From positions 956,665 through 1,020,664 of the forward strand of contig JBGAIF010000001.1 of assembly GCA_044225795.1 (NCBI GenBank): a stretch of 64,000 nt of DNA, written 5' to 3'. Each line of letters opens with the position of its first letter. Within the stretch, counting starts at the first letter, position 1. A program made the position numbers and the translations under genes. This document shows, piece by piece, positions 35,662 to 44,352 of the stretch. The DNA comes from Nemorincola sp044225795. Lineage in GTDB: Bacteria; Bacteroidota; Bacteroidia; Chitinophagales; Chitinophagaceae. A model generated the notes under the pieces. The model saw nothing but the letters and a program-made list of their open reading frames with translations, had not been told where the DNA came from and ran no database searches.

Positions 35662-35970
35662 CTACCATCTCAGGTGCGCCCACCGGTTCTGGAAGTAGGA
35701 GGTAGTAGGGGCCTGTTGTTTCAGGTGTTGTACGTAGGCCGCATGTTCGCGTATGATATTGCATACCGTATTCGGCGACAGGTAAAACTCATTCACCAGC
35801 GATCTTACGGTGTCTTCAAAACATTTATGTTTCACCTGTCCATAATAATAGAACCTCGCTGACAGGCATTCGTTACGTTTACGAAGCAGCGCATTGTTCC
35901 TTCCTTTTTGCAGGGTGTTTGTCAGCCCCGGTTCTTTGATGATCTCCTTATATATCCGTTGTCCGCGCAT
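35662..35970 (-). CDS. Small DNA-binding protein linked to phage genes
   Basis: 102 residues from ATG 35970 (TTG 35979 is an alternative). The C-terminal half, SLVNEFYLSPNTVCNIIREH, has helix-turn-helix form. It resembles small regulators found beside Mu-like genes in Bacteroidota, where a similar EFYLSPxTV motif recurs (memory, unverified). It closes the island on the right, on the strand opposite to the structural genes, with its own promoter. Confidence 0.6.
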   Translation of the reverse strand: MRGQRIYKEIIKEPGLTNTLQKGRNNALLRKRNECLSARFYYYGQVKHKCFEDTVRSLVNEFYLSPNTVCNIIREHAAYVQHLKQQAPTTSYFQNRWAHLRW

Positions 35971-35987
35971 AAAAATCAATTACGCCG

Positions 35988-35995
35988 CAAACGTA
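35988..35995 (-). promoter_or_regulatory. -7 promoter box of the small DNA-binding protein
   Basis: On the minus strand TACGTTTG, an exact match, 17 nt before ATG 35970. Confidence 0.55.
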
Positions 35996-36135
35996 GAATT
36001 TTAGTGAACACGGATTTCTGCAAGATATCAACAAAAATGAGGGGTTATTTCGCTGTAAAGCAATACGGTAGCCATATAGCGGCTAAAATACTTTGTGGAT
36101 ATGTTTCCGGTCAAGGAGAAAAAAGCAGGTTATGG

Positions 36136-37182
36136 TTAGTTACTACCGGCCGCCGCCGCCGCTTTTTCAGCCGCAAGTACTTTCTCCCACTTCCACGCGG
36201 TATCCATCATATCATCCAGGCCATATTTGGTTTCCCAGCCAAGCAGTGATTTTGCACGGTTGTTATTGGCAAATACCTCTACAACATCTCCCGGACGGCG
36301 TGGCGCTATCCTGTAATTAAGCTTTTCACCAGATACCTTTTCGAACGCGTTGATGAGCTCCAGTACGGTTACTCCATTTCCGGTTCCCAGGTTAAATACC
36401 TCGCAATTCGCTTTATTCCGGTCTTCTATGATATACTGTAGCGCGCGTGTATGGGCGTTGGCAATATCACAAACATGAATATAGTCGCGTACGCAGGAGC
36501 CATCACGGGTATGATAGTCGTTGCCAAACACATTCATTTCCTTGCGGCGTCCGATAGCTGTTTGGGTAATTACCGGGACAACATTTTCCGGCATCTCCTG
36601 GAACTCGCCGATAAAACCCGACTGGTGAGCGCCAACCGGATTGAAATACCGGAGTAGTATGGTATTGAAGTCTTTATGAAGATTCGTAAAATCACGGCAT
36701 ATGGCTTCGCCCATCACCTTGGTACGGGCATATGGCGACTCCGGTTCCGCAAATTCAGCCTCTTCAGATACCGGCAAAGTTTTTGCATTACCATATACAG
36801 AGCAGGAAGAGGAGAACACAAAATTATCTACATCAAAATCTTCCGCGCACTGCAGGATATTGATCAGGGAGTTCAGGTTGTTGCGGAAATACATCAGGGG
36901 CTCATGTACAGATTCCGGCACAGACTTATACGCCGCAAAGTGTATCACACCAACGATGTCGGGGTTTTCGAGAAATATGGCCTCAGTGTCGTCGAGGTTG
37001 CAGAGATCTACTTTGTAATTCTTTACCGGGCGTCCTACTATCTTCTCTATACCTTTCATCATCTTCAGCGATCCTTTTGACAGGTCATCAACCGAGATAA
37101 CATCAAACCCGTTCTGTATCAGGTCCACTATAGTATGGCCGCCTATGTAGCCACATCCGCCTGTCACCAGTATCTTCTGCAT
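36136..37182 (-). CDS. galE: UDP-glucose 4-epimerase
   Basis: 348 residues. It has the NAD-binding motif GGCGYIGG at residues 8-15 and the active-site SSSCSVYG followed by YARTKVMGE (Tyr and Lys of the SDR catalytic pair). The signature RYFNPVGAHQSG binds the UDP-sugar. The C-terminal region (APRRPGDVVEVFANN) is also typical. It interconverts UDP-glucose and UDP-galactose for envelope polysaccharides. The last 20 residues are an Ala-rich tail. It has its own promoter and lies 90 bp from the MsbA-like gene. Confidence 0.95.
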   Translation of the reverse strand: MQKILVTGGCGYIGGHTIVDLIQNGFDVISVDDLSKGSLKMMKGIEKIVGRPVKNYKVDLCNLDDTEAIFLENPDIVGVIHFAAYKSVPESVHEPLMYFRNNLNSLINILQCAEDFDVDNFVFSSSCSVYGNAKTLPVSEEAEFAEPESPYARTKVMGEAICRDFTNLHKDFNTILLRYFNPVGAHQSGFIGEFQEMPENVVPVITQTAIGRRKEMNVFGNDYHTRDGSCVRDYIHVCDIANAHTRALQYIIEDRNKANCEVFNLGTGNGVTVLELINAFEKVSGEKLNYRIAPRRPGDVVEVFANNNRAKSLLGWETKYGLDDMMDTAWKWEKVLAAEKAAAAAGSN

Positions 37183-37201
37183 ATACTATTGTTTGTTATT
37201 G

Positions 37202-37209
37202 CAAATATA
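37202..37209 (-). promoter_or_regulatory. -7 promoter box of galE
   Basis: On the minus strand TATATTTG, an exact match, 19 nt before the galE ATG. Confidence 0.6.
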
Positions 37210-37272
37210 TGGGAATTGAAAAGGCAAAAGTCAAAACCGGCCATCAAAATAAGGGACGGAACCGCCGGGCTG

Positions 37273-39078
37273 TTACCTGACCTGTTGCATATCCACCAGG
37301 TTTTTGTAGATACCGTTCTTTTCGATGAGGCCCGCATGGGTACCACGCTCTACAATGCGTCCCTTATCCATCACTATGATCTCATCTGCATGTTTTACGG
37401 TAGAAAGGCGGTGTGCTATCACGATACAGGTGCGGTTCTCCATCAGCTTGTTGATGGCTTCCTGCACAATGCGCTCGCTTTCCGAGTCGAGAGAAGAAGT
37501 GGCCTCATCCAGAATAAGGATAGGCGGATTTTTGAGCACTGCGCGCGCTATGGTGATACGCTGGCGCTCACCACCGCTAAGCCTGGAGCCCCGGTCGCCT
37601 ACCTGTGTCTCGTAGCCTTCTTTCTTTTGCTGTATGAATTTTTCAGCATGGGCTATGCGGGCGGCTTCTTCCACGGTTTGTTGCGTAGCGCCGCCGGTAC
37701 CCAGTGTTATGTTATTGTAAATTGAGTCGTTGAAAAGGATCGGGTCCTGTCCCACAACGCCCATAAGTCTCCGTAGCTCATCTATCCTGCAGGTCTTTAC
37801 GTTTACACCATCTATCAGTATCTCGCCGCTGCTCACATCATGAAACCGTGGTATCAGGTCCACCAATGTGGATTTGCCTGCGCCGGAGGAGCCCACAAGC
37901 GCTACCAGTTTTCCTTTTTCTATCTTCAGGTTTATGCCGTCAAGTATCTTTTTATCTCCATACGCGAAGTGCACATTGCGGAATTCTATGGCATGCTCAA
38001 ACGATTTTACCGGTTGTGCGTTTGGCGCTTCGGTGATGGTGTTTTTTACTGATAGCAACGACTCTATCCTGTCCAGCGCGGAGCTGCCTTTTCGCACGTT
38101 GTAGAAGGCATTGGAGAGGCTCTTGAACGGGTTGATGATCATGGAGAACAAGCCGATATAACCTATGAATGTGGCGGCATTGAGGTCGCCGGCAAATACT
38201 AATTTACCACCCCACCACAGTATGATGCTCACCACGATCACCCCCATTGTTTCAGATAGCGGAGAGGCCAGCTCACGGCGCGCCGCGATACGGTTGCGGG
38301 TGCGGAACAAAAGATTGTTCAGCTTCATAAAGCGCAGGTGCTGGTGGTTCTCTGCATTGAATGCTTTAAGTACGCGCATTCCTACCAGTGTCTCATCAAT
38401 AACGCCCAGCATGCCGCTCAGTTGCTCCTGTGCTATGTTTGAAGACTTTCTCAACGATTTGCTGATGCGGCCGATGATCAACCCGGCTATAGGCAATGCT
38501 ATCAGCAGCACCAGGGTAAGCTGATAGTTGATGTAGATCATGGCACCGAGGTAGAAGATGACGGTAAGCGGCTCGCGGATAAAGACCTCAAGCATACCCA
38601 TGATGGACAATTCCACCTCGTTGATGTCGTTGGTCATACGGGATATGAGGTCACCTTTACGCTCTTCTGTAAAGAACCCAATGGGCAGCGACAACGTTTT
38701 GGTAAAAAGGTCATCGCGCAGCCGCCGCAGCACCGCATTACGAAGCGGGTTAAGGATATAGAGCGCAAGATACAGGAACAGGTTCTTGAACATAGTGAAG
38801 ATGACAACAGTGACACATACATATGCCAGGGCGGTCAGCTTTTCCTGTTGTTGTATGAAGCTGGTGAACGTGCGAGTGATGTGTTCGATAGAGCCAACGG
38901 AAAGAGGATTGCTTTTGGTGGCGGGAGGGGTGGCGGTACCAAACAATACGTTCAGCACAGGGATGAGCATTGTAAACGACATCAGGCCGAAAATGATGCT
39001 CAACAGGTTAAAGAGAAAGTAGAGGCCTACCTTCCCTTTATAATCTGCGATGTATGTTAACAGCCTGGATATCTTCAT
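37273..39078 (-). CDS. ABC exporter, MsbA-like
   Basis: 601 residues: six transmembrane segments in the first 330 residues, then one nucleotide-binding domain. That domain has Walker A GSSGAGKST, the signature LSGGERQRI, Walker B ILILDEATSSLD and the switch His in AHRLSTV. This is a half-transporter that works as a homodimer, in size and form like MsbA or other lipid/peptide exporters; the cargo cannot be told from sequence. It starts 2 nt after the cysS stop, so the two are cotranscribed. Confidence 0.92.
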   Translation of the reverse strand: MKISRLLTYIADYKGKVGLYFLFNLLSIIFGLMSFTMLIPVLNVLFGTATPPATKSNPLSVGSIEHITRTFTSFIQQQEKLTALAYVCVTVVIFTMFKNLFLYLALYILNPLRNAVLRRLRDDLFTKTLSLPIGFFTEERKGDLISRMTNDINEVELSIMGMLEVFIREPLTVIFYLGAMIYINYQLTLVLLIALPIAGLIIGRISKSLRKSSNIAQEQLSGMLGVIDETLVGMRVLKAFNAENHQHLRFMKLNNLLFRTRNRIAARRELASPLSETMGVIVVSIILWWGGKLVFAGDLNAATFIGYIGLFSMIINPFKSLSNAFYNVRKGSSALDRIESLLSVKNTITEAPNAQPVKSFEHAIEFRNVHFAYGDKKILDGINLKIEKGKLVALVGSSGAGKSTLVDLIPRFHDVSSGEILIDGVNVKTCRIDELRRLMGVVGQDPILFNDSIYNNITLGTGGATQQTVEEAARIAHAEKFIQQKKEGYETQVGDRGSRLSGGERQRITIARAVLKNPPILILDEATSSLDSESERIVQEAINKLMENRTCIVIAHRLSTVKHADEIIVMDKGRIVERGTHAGLIEKNGIYKNLVDMQQVR

Positions 39079-39080
39079 GC

Positions 39081-40574
39081 TTATTCTATTGTATAACTGA
39101 CTGTGCCGTCCTTTTCGTCTTTAAGCAGTATTCCCGCCTCAGCCAACTGATTCCTGATCTGGTCTGAAGTCGCAAAATCTTTTCTTTTCTTGGCATCCTT
39201 CCTGATATCAATGAGTATGGATAGCGCGCTGTCCAGTTTATTACTCTGTTGCACCTGCATGGGCTGCATACCCAGTATATCTTCAAGAAACAGCTTGAAA
39301 GTATCTTTCAGCAAGGCGAATGTGCCTGCAGACAAAGCGCCCGCGGCCACCTGCCCTCCTTTGATACTATTGATGACCGGAGCAGCTTCAAACAGGTTGG
39401 CTAAAACCTTTGCAGTGTTGAGATCATCATTCATGAAATCAAAGCATTCGCTGCACCAGGTAACTACCTGTTTATCAAGCGCGGCATCCTGTGCATCAGC
39501 ATTGCCCGGGTGCGCCAGTTTTTGCAATAACTCATAAGCTTCCCACAACCTTCGGAATGCCTTTTCAGATGCCTGCAGGGCCTCGTTGGAGAAGTCGAGT
39601 GTGCTGCGGTAGTGTGTCTGCAGTATGTAGAAGCGGATCACCATAGGGTGGTAGGCCTGCTCCAGTATGGGATGGTTGCCGCTGAAAAGTTCAGACAGTT
39701 TGATCACATTGTTGTAGCTCTTGCCCATCTTCTTGCCGTTGATGGTGATCATGTTATTATGCATCCAGTAGTTCACGGGCGCGTGGCCGTGTGCAATGGT
39801 ACTCTGGGCTATTTCGCTCTCGTGGTGCGGAAACTGGAGATCCATGCCGCCGCCATGTATGTCGAAGGTTTCGCCGAGATACTTGCTGCTCATTGCCGAG
39901 CACTCAATGTGCCAACCGGGGAAACCTTCGCCCCACGGGCTGTTCCAGCGTTGTATATGTTCGGGTGGCGCGTTCTTCCAGAGCGCAAAATCCACTTTGT
40001 TACGCTTTTCATCCTGTCCATCCAGGTCGCGGGTGGTTTCGAGCAGGTCCTCCAATACCCGGCCGGAGAGCTTGCCATAGGGATATTGTTCAGCATACTT
40101 CTTTACATCAAAGTACACGGAGCCATTCACTTCGTATGCGAAGCCCTTGCTGATGATATCTTCGATCATGCTGATCTGCTCTATGATGTGGCCTGTAGCC
40201 GTAGGCTCTATAGATGGCTCATCGCAATTGAACAGGCGCATGCCCTGGTGGAACAGTGAAGTATATTTGTGTACCATCTCCATAGGCTCCAGCTTTTCCA
40301 GCTTGGCCTTTTCGCCAACTTTATCAATGGCCTCGCGGCCTTCTTCCTCAAAGTGGCCGGCATCGGTAATGTTGCGGACATAGCGTACACGATAGCCCAG
40401 GTGCTTCAGGTAGCGCTGTACCACATCGAATGTGATGTATGGGCGCGCATGGCCCATATGAGACTCTCCCGAAACCGTAGGGCCGCACACATACAGGCCG
40501 GCGTAACCGGGGGTTATTGATTCAAACTTTTCTTTCTGGCGAGTATATGAGTTATATAAATGTAGTTCTGACAT
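39081..40574 (-). CDS. cysS: Cysteine-tRNA ligase
   Basis: 497 residues. The class I signature appears as HMGH (residues 39-42, usually HIGH) and KMGKS (usually KMSKS). The zinc ligands are Cys30 in VCGPTV, Cys in GWHIECSAMS, and His/Glu in PHHESE. The C-terminal DALR-like helical domain ends in a short anticodon-binding tail. The enzyme charges tRNA-Cys. ATG 40574 gives the normal N-terminus. A variant -7 box (TATCTTGC on the minus strand, about 40604) lies upstream. It heads a unit with the ABC exporter. Confidence 0.96.
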   Translation of the reverse strand: MSELHLYNSYTRQKEKFESITPGYAGLYVCGPTVSGESHMGHARPYITFDVVQRYLKHLGYRVRYVRNITDAGHFEEEGREAIDKVGEKAKLEKLEPMEMVHKYTSLFHQGMRLFNCDEPSIEPTATGHIIEQISMIEDIISKGFAYEVNGSVYFDVKKYAEQYPYGKLSGRVLEDLLETTRDLDGQDEKRNKVDFALWKNAPPEHIQRWNSPWGEGFPGWHIECSAMSSKYLGETFDIHGGGMDLQFPHHESEIAQSTIAHGHAPVNYWMHNNMITINGKKMGKSYNNVIKLSELFSGNHPILEQAYHPMVIRFYILQTHYRSTLDFSNEALQASEKAFRRLWEAYELLQKLAHPGNADAQDAALDKQVVTWCSECFDFMNDDLNTAKVLANLFEAAPVINSIKGGQVAAGALSAGTFALLKDTFKLFLEDILGMQPMQVQQSNKLDSALSILIDIRKDAKKRKDFATSDQIRNQLAEAGILLKDEKDGTVSYTIE

Positions 40575-40844
40575 GTTCGTTTATGTTGTGCTGCGGCAAT
40601 GCAAGATATTGCCGGAACGGTTGTAAAAATAGTTAAAAACAGGCTGAAATGCAGGAAGAAACGGGGTGCTAACAACCCACCTGCAAGGTGCAACAGCAAC
40701 AACAGCCATAATGCTGAATGGTAAATTCAGTATAGGCGCGGATATTTGCTTGTGTTGTTGTGCTGTGAGACATATGACAAACTTAAGAATTATTTTCAAA
40801 ATGGAAAAATTATGGCTTCAGCCGGCCGTTGGGCTGTATTCTCA

Positions 40845-41744
40845 TTACTCGTCTTTACCGGCGCGCATAAGCATTTCCTTTTCCTCTTTGGTGAGGGAGT
40901 CATAGCCCTTTTGATTGATCTTGTCGAGGATCTCGTCGATGCGCTTCTGGGATATGCCCCTGCCTTCGTTCATGGTAGATAGTATGTTACCACGCCTGCC
41001 GCTGCCTGTGTTACGTGCTTCGCGCGGGGTCACTGATCCGGCTATCTTTGAAGATAATCTGTACATCCATTCCCCGGGACGGTAGCCGCTTTGCAGCAAC
41101 TTGATGTAGGCAAACCCCGCGAGCGCGCCCCCTGCCAGCATACAGACAACGGGCAGGTAGAAACCGGAGCCGATAAGCATTAATACCAGGAAGATACCCG
41201 CCACGCCCAAAAGCGGCAGGCTGAAATAGTCGGTGAAGTATAATCGGTATTTGGGAGACAAGGTTATAGATGCCGCCGCCATGCCTACCAAGCCCGCACG
41301 GGGGCCAAGAATGTATGGTGGGTGCTTGCCCCATTCGCCGGGCAGATACTGAGCGAGCAAGTAGAACACGCCGCCCGCGAGCAGGGAATAAGCAAAAAGC
41401 GGAATGATCTGCCGGTGCCCGATGAGCGTTTGCACCACAGAGGCGAAGCAATAGAGCCACAGCATATTGCTCAGCATCTCCATAAACGCATGCGGGTATT
41501 GCAGCCAGCCATAGGTAAGTAACGTCCATACATGACCGGAGAGCATAGAGGTTGATGACAGTGCAAGATTTGGTATGAAGTAGAGCTGGAAGTTATCATT
41601 GCTCTGGTACACCAGCATCATGACGGCCCAGGTGAGCGAGAGCATGACGTAAATGACCGCCAGTGCAATGATGAGCTGCAGCACAGCATTGTTGGTATAG
41701 CCGGGTATGTATGCTAATGGCGATCTTTTTCTTCCTGTGTTCAT
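40845..41744 (-). CDS. Rhomboid-fold protein without catalytic residues
   Basis: 299 residues with six hydrophobic segments in rhomboid order. The serine motif GxSG is replaced by G147-PRAG (A150 where Ser is expected). The last-helix histidine motif AHxxG is replaced by MLAGGALAGF, with Leu at the His position. The C-terminal 60 residues are soluble and end in a helix pair (RIDEILDKINQKGYDSLTK) seen in Bacteroidota rhomboid relatives. It is probably inactive as a protease and may act as a chaperone or decoy, as iRhoms and derlins do; that is inference. It starts directly at the stop of the active rhomboid gene. Confidence 0.85.
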   Translation of the reverse strand: MNTGRKRSPLAYIPGYTNNAVLQLIIALAVIYVMLSLTWAVMMLVYQSNDNFQLYFIPNLALSSTSMLSGHVWTLLTYGWLQYPHAFMEMLSNMLWLYCFASVVQTLIGHRQIIPLFAYSLLAGGVFYLLAQYLPGEWGKHPPYILGPRAGLVGMAAASITLSPKYRLYFTDYFSLPLLGVAGIFLVLMLIGSGFYLPVVCMLAGGALAGFAYIKLLQSGYRPGEWMYRLSSKIAGSVTPREARNTGSGRRGNILSTMNEGRGISQKRIDEILDKINQKGYDSLTKEEKEMLMRAGKDE

Positions 41745-42581
41745 CTAATAAAAGTCGTTTCTGATACGGCGGCGCCATATCCTTAATAAAATGAAAGCAA
41801 ATAGCATGCCGCCGAGGTGCGCGAAGTGGGCTATCTCGTCTCCGGCACTATTGGCAAGGCCCTGGGTAAGCTCTATGAGCGCATATACGGCAACAATCCA
41901 TTTGGCCCTTATAGCCACAGGGATGAAGATGATATACATTTCGGTATTGGGGAACAGGTAGCCGAACGCGAACAGCAGTCCGAAAACCGCGCCCGACGCG
42001 CCTACGGTAGGTTCATTGACCATGGCGGCATAGTGCTCATACAGCAGCCGTACGGATGCCTGGGCATATTCGGGAGAGTCGGGGACGGTGGCCCACTCTG
42101 CCGCGGCCTGTGGCGGTATGGAGATATTGTACTTGCCGATGAGCTGCATGAAAGCCGTGTAACCCGGATGATCCTGGTAATGCATAAAAGCATTGTGAAA
42201 GGATGTGTACTGGATGGTGAGTACGCCCATGTGGCAGAGCGCGGCGCCTATGCCGCAAATAATATAAAAGGTGAGGAAGCGCTCAGAGCCCCAGAGATTC
42301 TCGAGTATGCGGCCAAACATCCACAACGCATACATATTGAACAGGATATGGGTAAAAGTGGCCCCTACATCGTAAGGGCTGCCGTGCATGAACATATGTG
42401 TGAACAACTGCCAGATGCGGAACTTGGGAGATGACCAGTAATGCAATGCCAGGTAGTCGTCGAGGTTGATATTGAACCTGACGAGGGCAAATTGCAGGAG
42501 TACCATCAATACATTAATGATAATGAGGTTCTTAACAATATTGGGAAAAGCCTGGTTATCCCGGAACCGGAACTGCGTCAT
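41745..42581 (-). CDS. Rhomboid family intramembrane serine protease
   Basis: 278 residues with six transmembrane segments. The catalytic pair is present: S196 in GASGAVFG and H255 in HFAHLGG. An unusually long loop (about residues 125-190) lies before the serine helix. The enzyme cuts substrates within the membrane. The inactive paralog is the next gene in the same operon, so they may act together. The ATG is only 4 nt behind an exact -7 box, implying a leaderless transcript. Confidence 0.93.
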   Translation of the reverse strand: MTQFRFRDNQAFPNIVKNLIIINVLMVLLQFALVRFNINLDDYLALHYWSSPKFRIWQLFTHMFMHGSPYDVGATFTHILFNMYALWMFGRILENLWGSERFLTFYIICGIGAALCHMGVLTIQYTSFHNAFMHYQDHPGYTAFMQLIGKYNISIPPQAAAEWATVPDSPEYAQASVRLLYEHYAAMVNEPTVGASGAVFGLLFAFGYLFPNTEMYIIFIPVAIRAKWIVAVYALIELTQGLANSAGDEIAHFAHLGGMLFAFILLRIWRRRIRNDFY

Positions 42582-42585
42582 AGTG

Positions 42586-42593
42586 CAAATGTA
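42586..42593 (-). promoter_or_regulatory. -7 promoter box of the rhomboid operon
   Basis: On the minus strand TACATTTG, an exact match, ends 4 nt before ATG 42581. Confidence 0.6.
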
Positions 42594-42681
42594 GAGAAAC
42601 GTGGCATGAAATGCTGTGCGCCAGCCGGCAATGGTAAGTTAAAAAAGCCAGCGACCATGGGAGTTTCCGGGCTGTGTTTTT

Positions 42682-42731
42682 ACCGTTCAAAAACTTTTTC
42701 GACCGTTCAACAACTTATTTTGCCCGTTTCG
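42682..42731 (+). promoter_or_regulatory. Phased direct repeats resembling LytTR-type binding sites
   Basis: ACCGTTCAA occurs at 42682-42690 and again at 42702-42710. A weaker third copy, CCCGTTTC, lies at 42723-42730. The spacing is 20-21 bp, two helical turns. Direct repeats of about 9 bp with such spacing and a central CGTT are typical of LytTR-family regulators (AlgR/LytR class). They end 12 nt before a candidate -7 box (TAGTATTG, 42743-42750). Confidence 0.5.
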
Positions 42732-42756
42732 GGTGATGTTTTTAGTATTGTGTAAC

Positions 42757-42858
42757 GATGATGCGGGGCTTTTTAACCCTGCCAAAGGAAGCCCCAAACA
42801 AGCAATACCACTATGGTCACTGTTCAATGCTACCGATTATGGTAGCATTTTTCTTTTA
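42757..42858 (+). ncRNA. Candidate small RNA, about 100 nt
   Basis: Behind the near-match -7 box TAGTATTG (42743-42750), the sequence folds into two hairpins. GGGGCTT (42765-42771) pairs with AAGCCCC (42789-42795). The second is a perfect 9-bp terminator stem, AATGCTACC (42826-42834) with GGTAGCATT (42841-42849), running into TTTTTCTTTT. No reading frame of useful length starts here. It occupies the empty 407-bp gap between the rhomboid operon and the T9SS cargo genes. Confidence 0.5.
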
Positions 42859-42988
42859 ATGCGCCTGGTTCTCGGCTCAATTGTGAAAAAAAATATATAA
42901 ATATGTGGCTTGTCGCGACGATTCGCATCATTTTTTTACATAATTTGCCAACTGTCTTGTTTGTTTAATCTTTTAAAACATAAATAAA

Positions 42989-44221
42989 ATGAAACTAAGA
43001 TCTATTCTTTTACTCTCCGGAAGCATGCTGATGTTCGGCAACTCTTTCGGCCAGTCCCTGGTAAGCACAGGTACTTATAAATACACATTACTGGAAGAAG
43101 GTACCGGCACATGGTGCGGCTACTGTCCTGACGGAGCTCAAAGGATACAGCAGAATATCGAGCCTACGTATCCTCATGCTATCGCTGTTGCATTTCACAA
43201 TGGTGATGCGATGACGCTTTCTCCGGATCAGTTCAATAGTGCATATATCGGTAGTCCTGCTGGTCTTGGATGGCCAGGTGGTTCGATTGACCGTGTTCCG
43301 TTCACTCACTTGAATACATCAAGCGGTGTTAACGAAACAAGGGTTTGGGTAAACCGCGGATACTGGGCATCTGACCTTGCTACAAGGGATGCAGTTAGCC
43401 CTAACTTTAAGATCAGCATGTTGTCTACATGGGATAGTTCAACATCAACTCTTAAGGTTAATGTGACTGCAAAGGTGCTTATAGCTACCGGTGCCGCTTA
43501 TAACATCAATGCTTACTTAGTTGAGGATAGTATCTCAAGCGCTACTACCGGCTACGAACAACATAGCTACATGTATTCCGGACCTACAAGCTCATGGTTC
43601 TACAATCTTTGTTCATCGCCTTGTCCATCATATGCGTGTTCTTCATGTGCTATCATTCCGTCTTCAAGCTATTCTCATATGGGTGTAGTAAGGAAGATCA
43701 TGGGTGCTGATATCTATGGCGATGCAGCATTTACTTCAACAGCGGCAGTTGGTGATTCTATCACAAAAACGTATACCTACACGATACCGTCTACTTTCAA
43801 CTGGCACAGGTGCAAAGTTGTAGGCCTTGTAACTAAGGCAGGTACTGGCACTGACACATATGGCGCATATAATGACCGTGCAGTTCAAAATAGCATCCGT
43901 GCTAACGTAAAGGGTATGTATAAGCTGTCTCCGCTTGATGTGAACACAAGCGTTCAGACTCTTGATGAGATCAGCATCATACCAAATCCGGCCAAGGACT
44001 TCATTAATGTTCAGTGTTCATTCAACACGTTGACTCCAGGTGCAACCACTGTTACAATCGTTAATGCCGCAGGACAGACAATCATGAGCAAGAATTATGA
44101 TCCACGTGGCAGCTTGTTTATGGAGAGCATTTCTCTGAATGGTATCGCAAACGGTAACTATTTCCTTACCATCTCCGGAAACGGGGCTACTGCAACAAGG
44201 CAGTTTGTGGTAAACAGGTAG
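42989..44221 (+). CDS. Omp28-related T9SS cargo protein with thioredoxin-like motif
   Basis: 410 residues: signal peptide to about residue 21 (NSFGQ), then a thioredoxin-like domain with EEGTGTWCGYCPDG (CxxC). A beta-rich middle follows, and a type A T9SS sorting domain of about 75 residues at the end (SIIPNPAKDFINVQ to ATRQFVVNR). This matches Omp28-type outer membrane or secreted proteins of Bacteroidota. A redox role is possible from the CxxC but unproven. A strong terminator follows. Confidence 0.88.
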   Translation: MKLRSILLLSGSMLMFGNSFGQSLVSTGTYKYTLLEEGTGTWCGYCPDGAQRIQQNIEPTYPHAIAVAFHNGDAMTLSPDQFNSAYIGSPAGLGWPGGSIDRVPFTHLNTSSGVNETRVWVNRGYWASDLATRDAVSPNFKISMLSTWDSSTSTLKVNVTAKVLIATGAAYNINAYLVEDSISSATTGYEQHSYMYSGPTSSWFYNLCSSPCPSYACSSCAIIPSSSYSHMGVVRKIMGADIYGDAAFTSTAAVGDSITKTYTYTIPSTFNWHRCKVVGLVTKAGTGTDTYGAYNDRAVQNSIRANVKGMYKLSPLDVNTSVQTLDEISIIPNPAKDFINVQCSFNTLTPGATTVTIVNAAGQTIMSKNYDPRGSLFMESISLNGIANGNYFLTISGNGATATRQFVVNR

Positions 44222-44247
44222 GAATAGCCTTTAAGATATTCATCATA

Positions 44248-44277
44248 AACGGGAGGGCAAGCAGCTCTCCCGTTTTT
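44248..44277 (+). terminator. Rho-independent terminator
   Basis: AACGGGAG (44248-44255) pairs with CTCCCGTT (44267-44274), followed by TTTTT. It ends the Omp28-type gene. Confidence 0.85.
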
Positions 44278-44352
44278 ATTATTAATAAATGACATTAAAA
44301 CATATATTGTATTTATTGGGGCGTTTTTCCTAACTTAGTTCAAAATTTTCCT

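Noticed and set aside
29459..35995. Flanking attachment sites or target-site duplications for the phage island
   Set aside because: No convincing direct repeat was found at both ends by eye, no tRNA gene is near, and Mu-like ends could not be identified.
39612..40259. Open frame of 215 codons antisense to cysS
   Set aside because: cysS is certain over this range. The reverse frame is a shadow.
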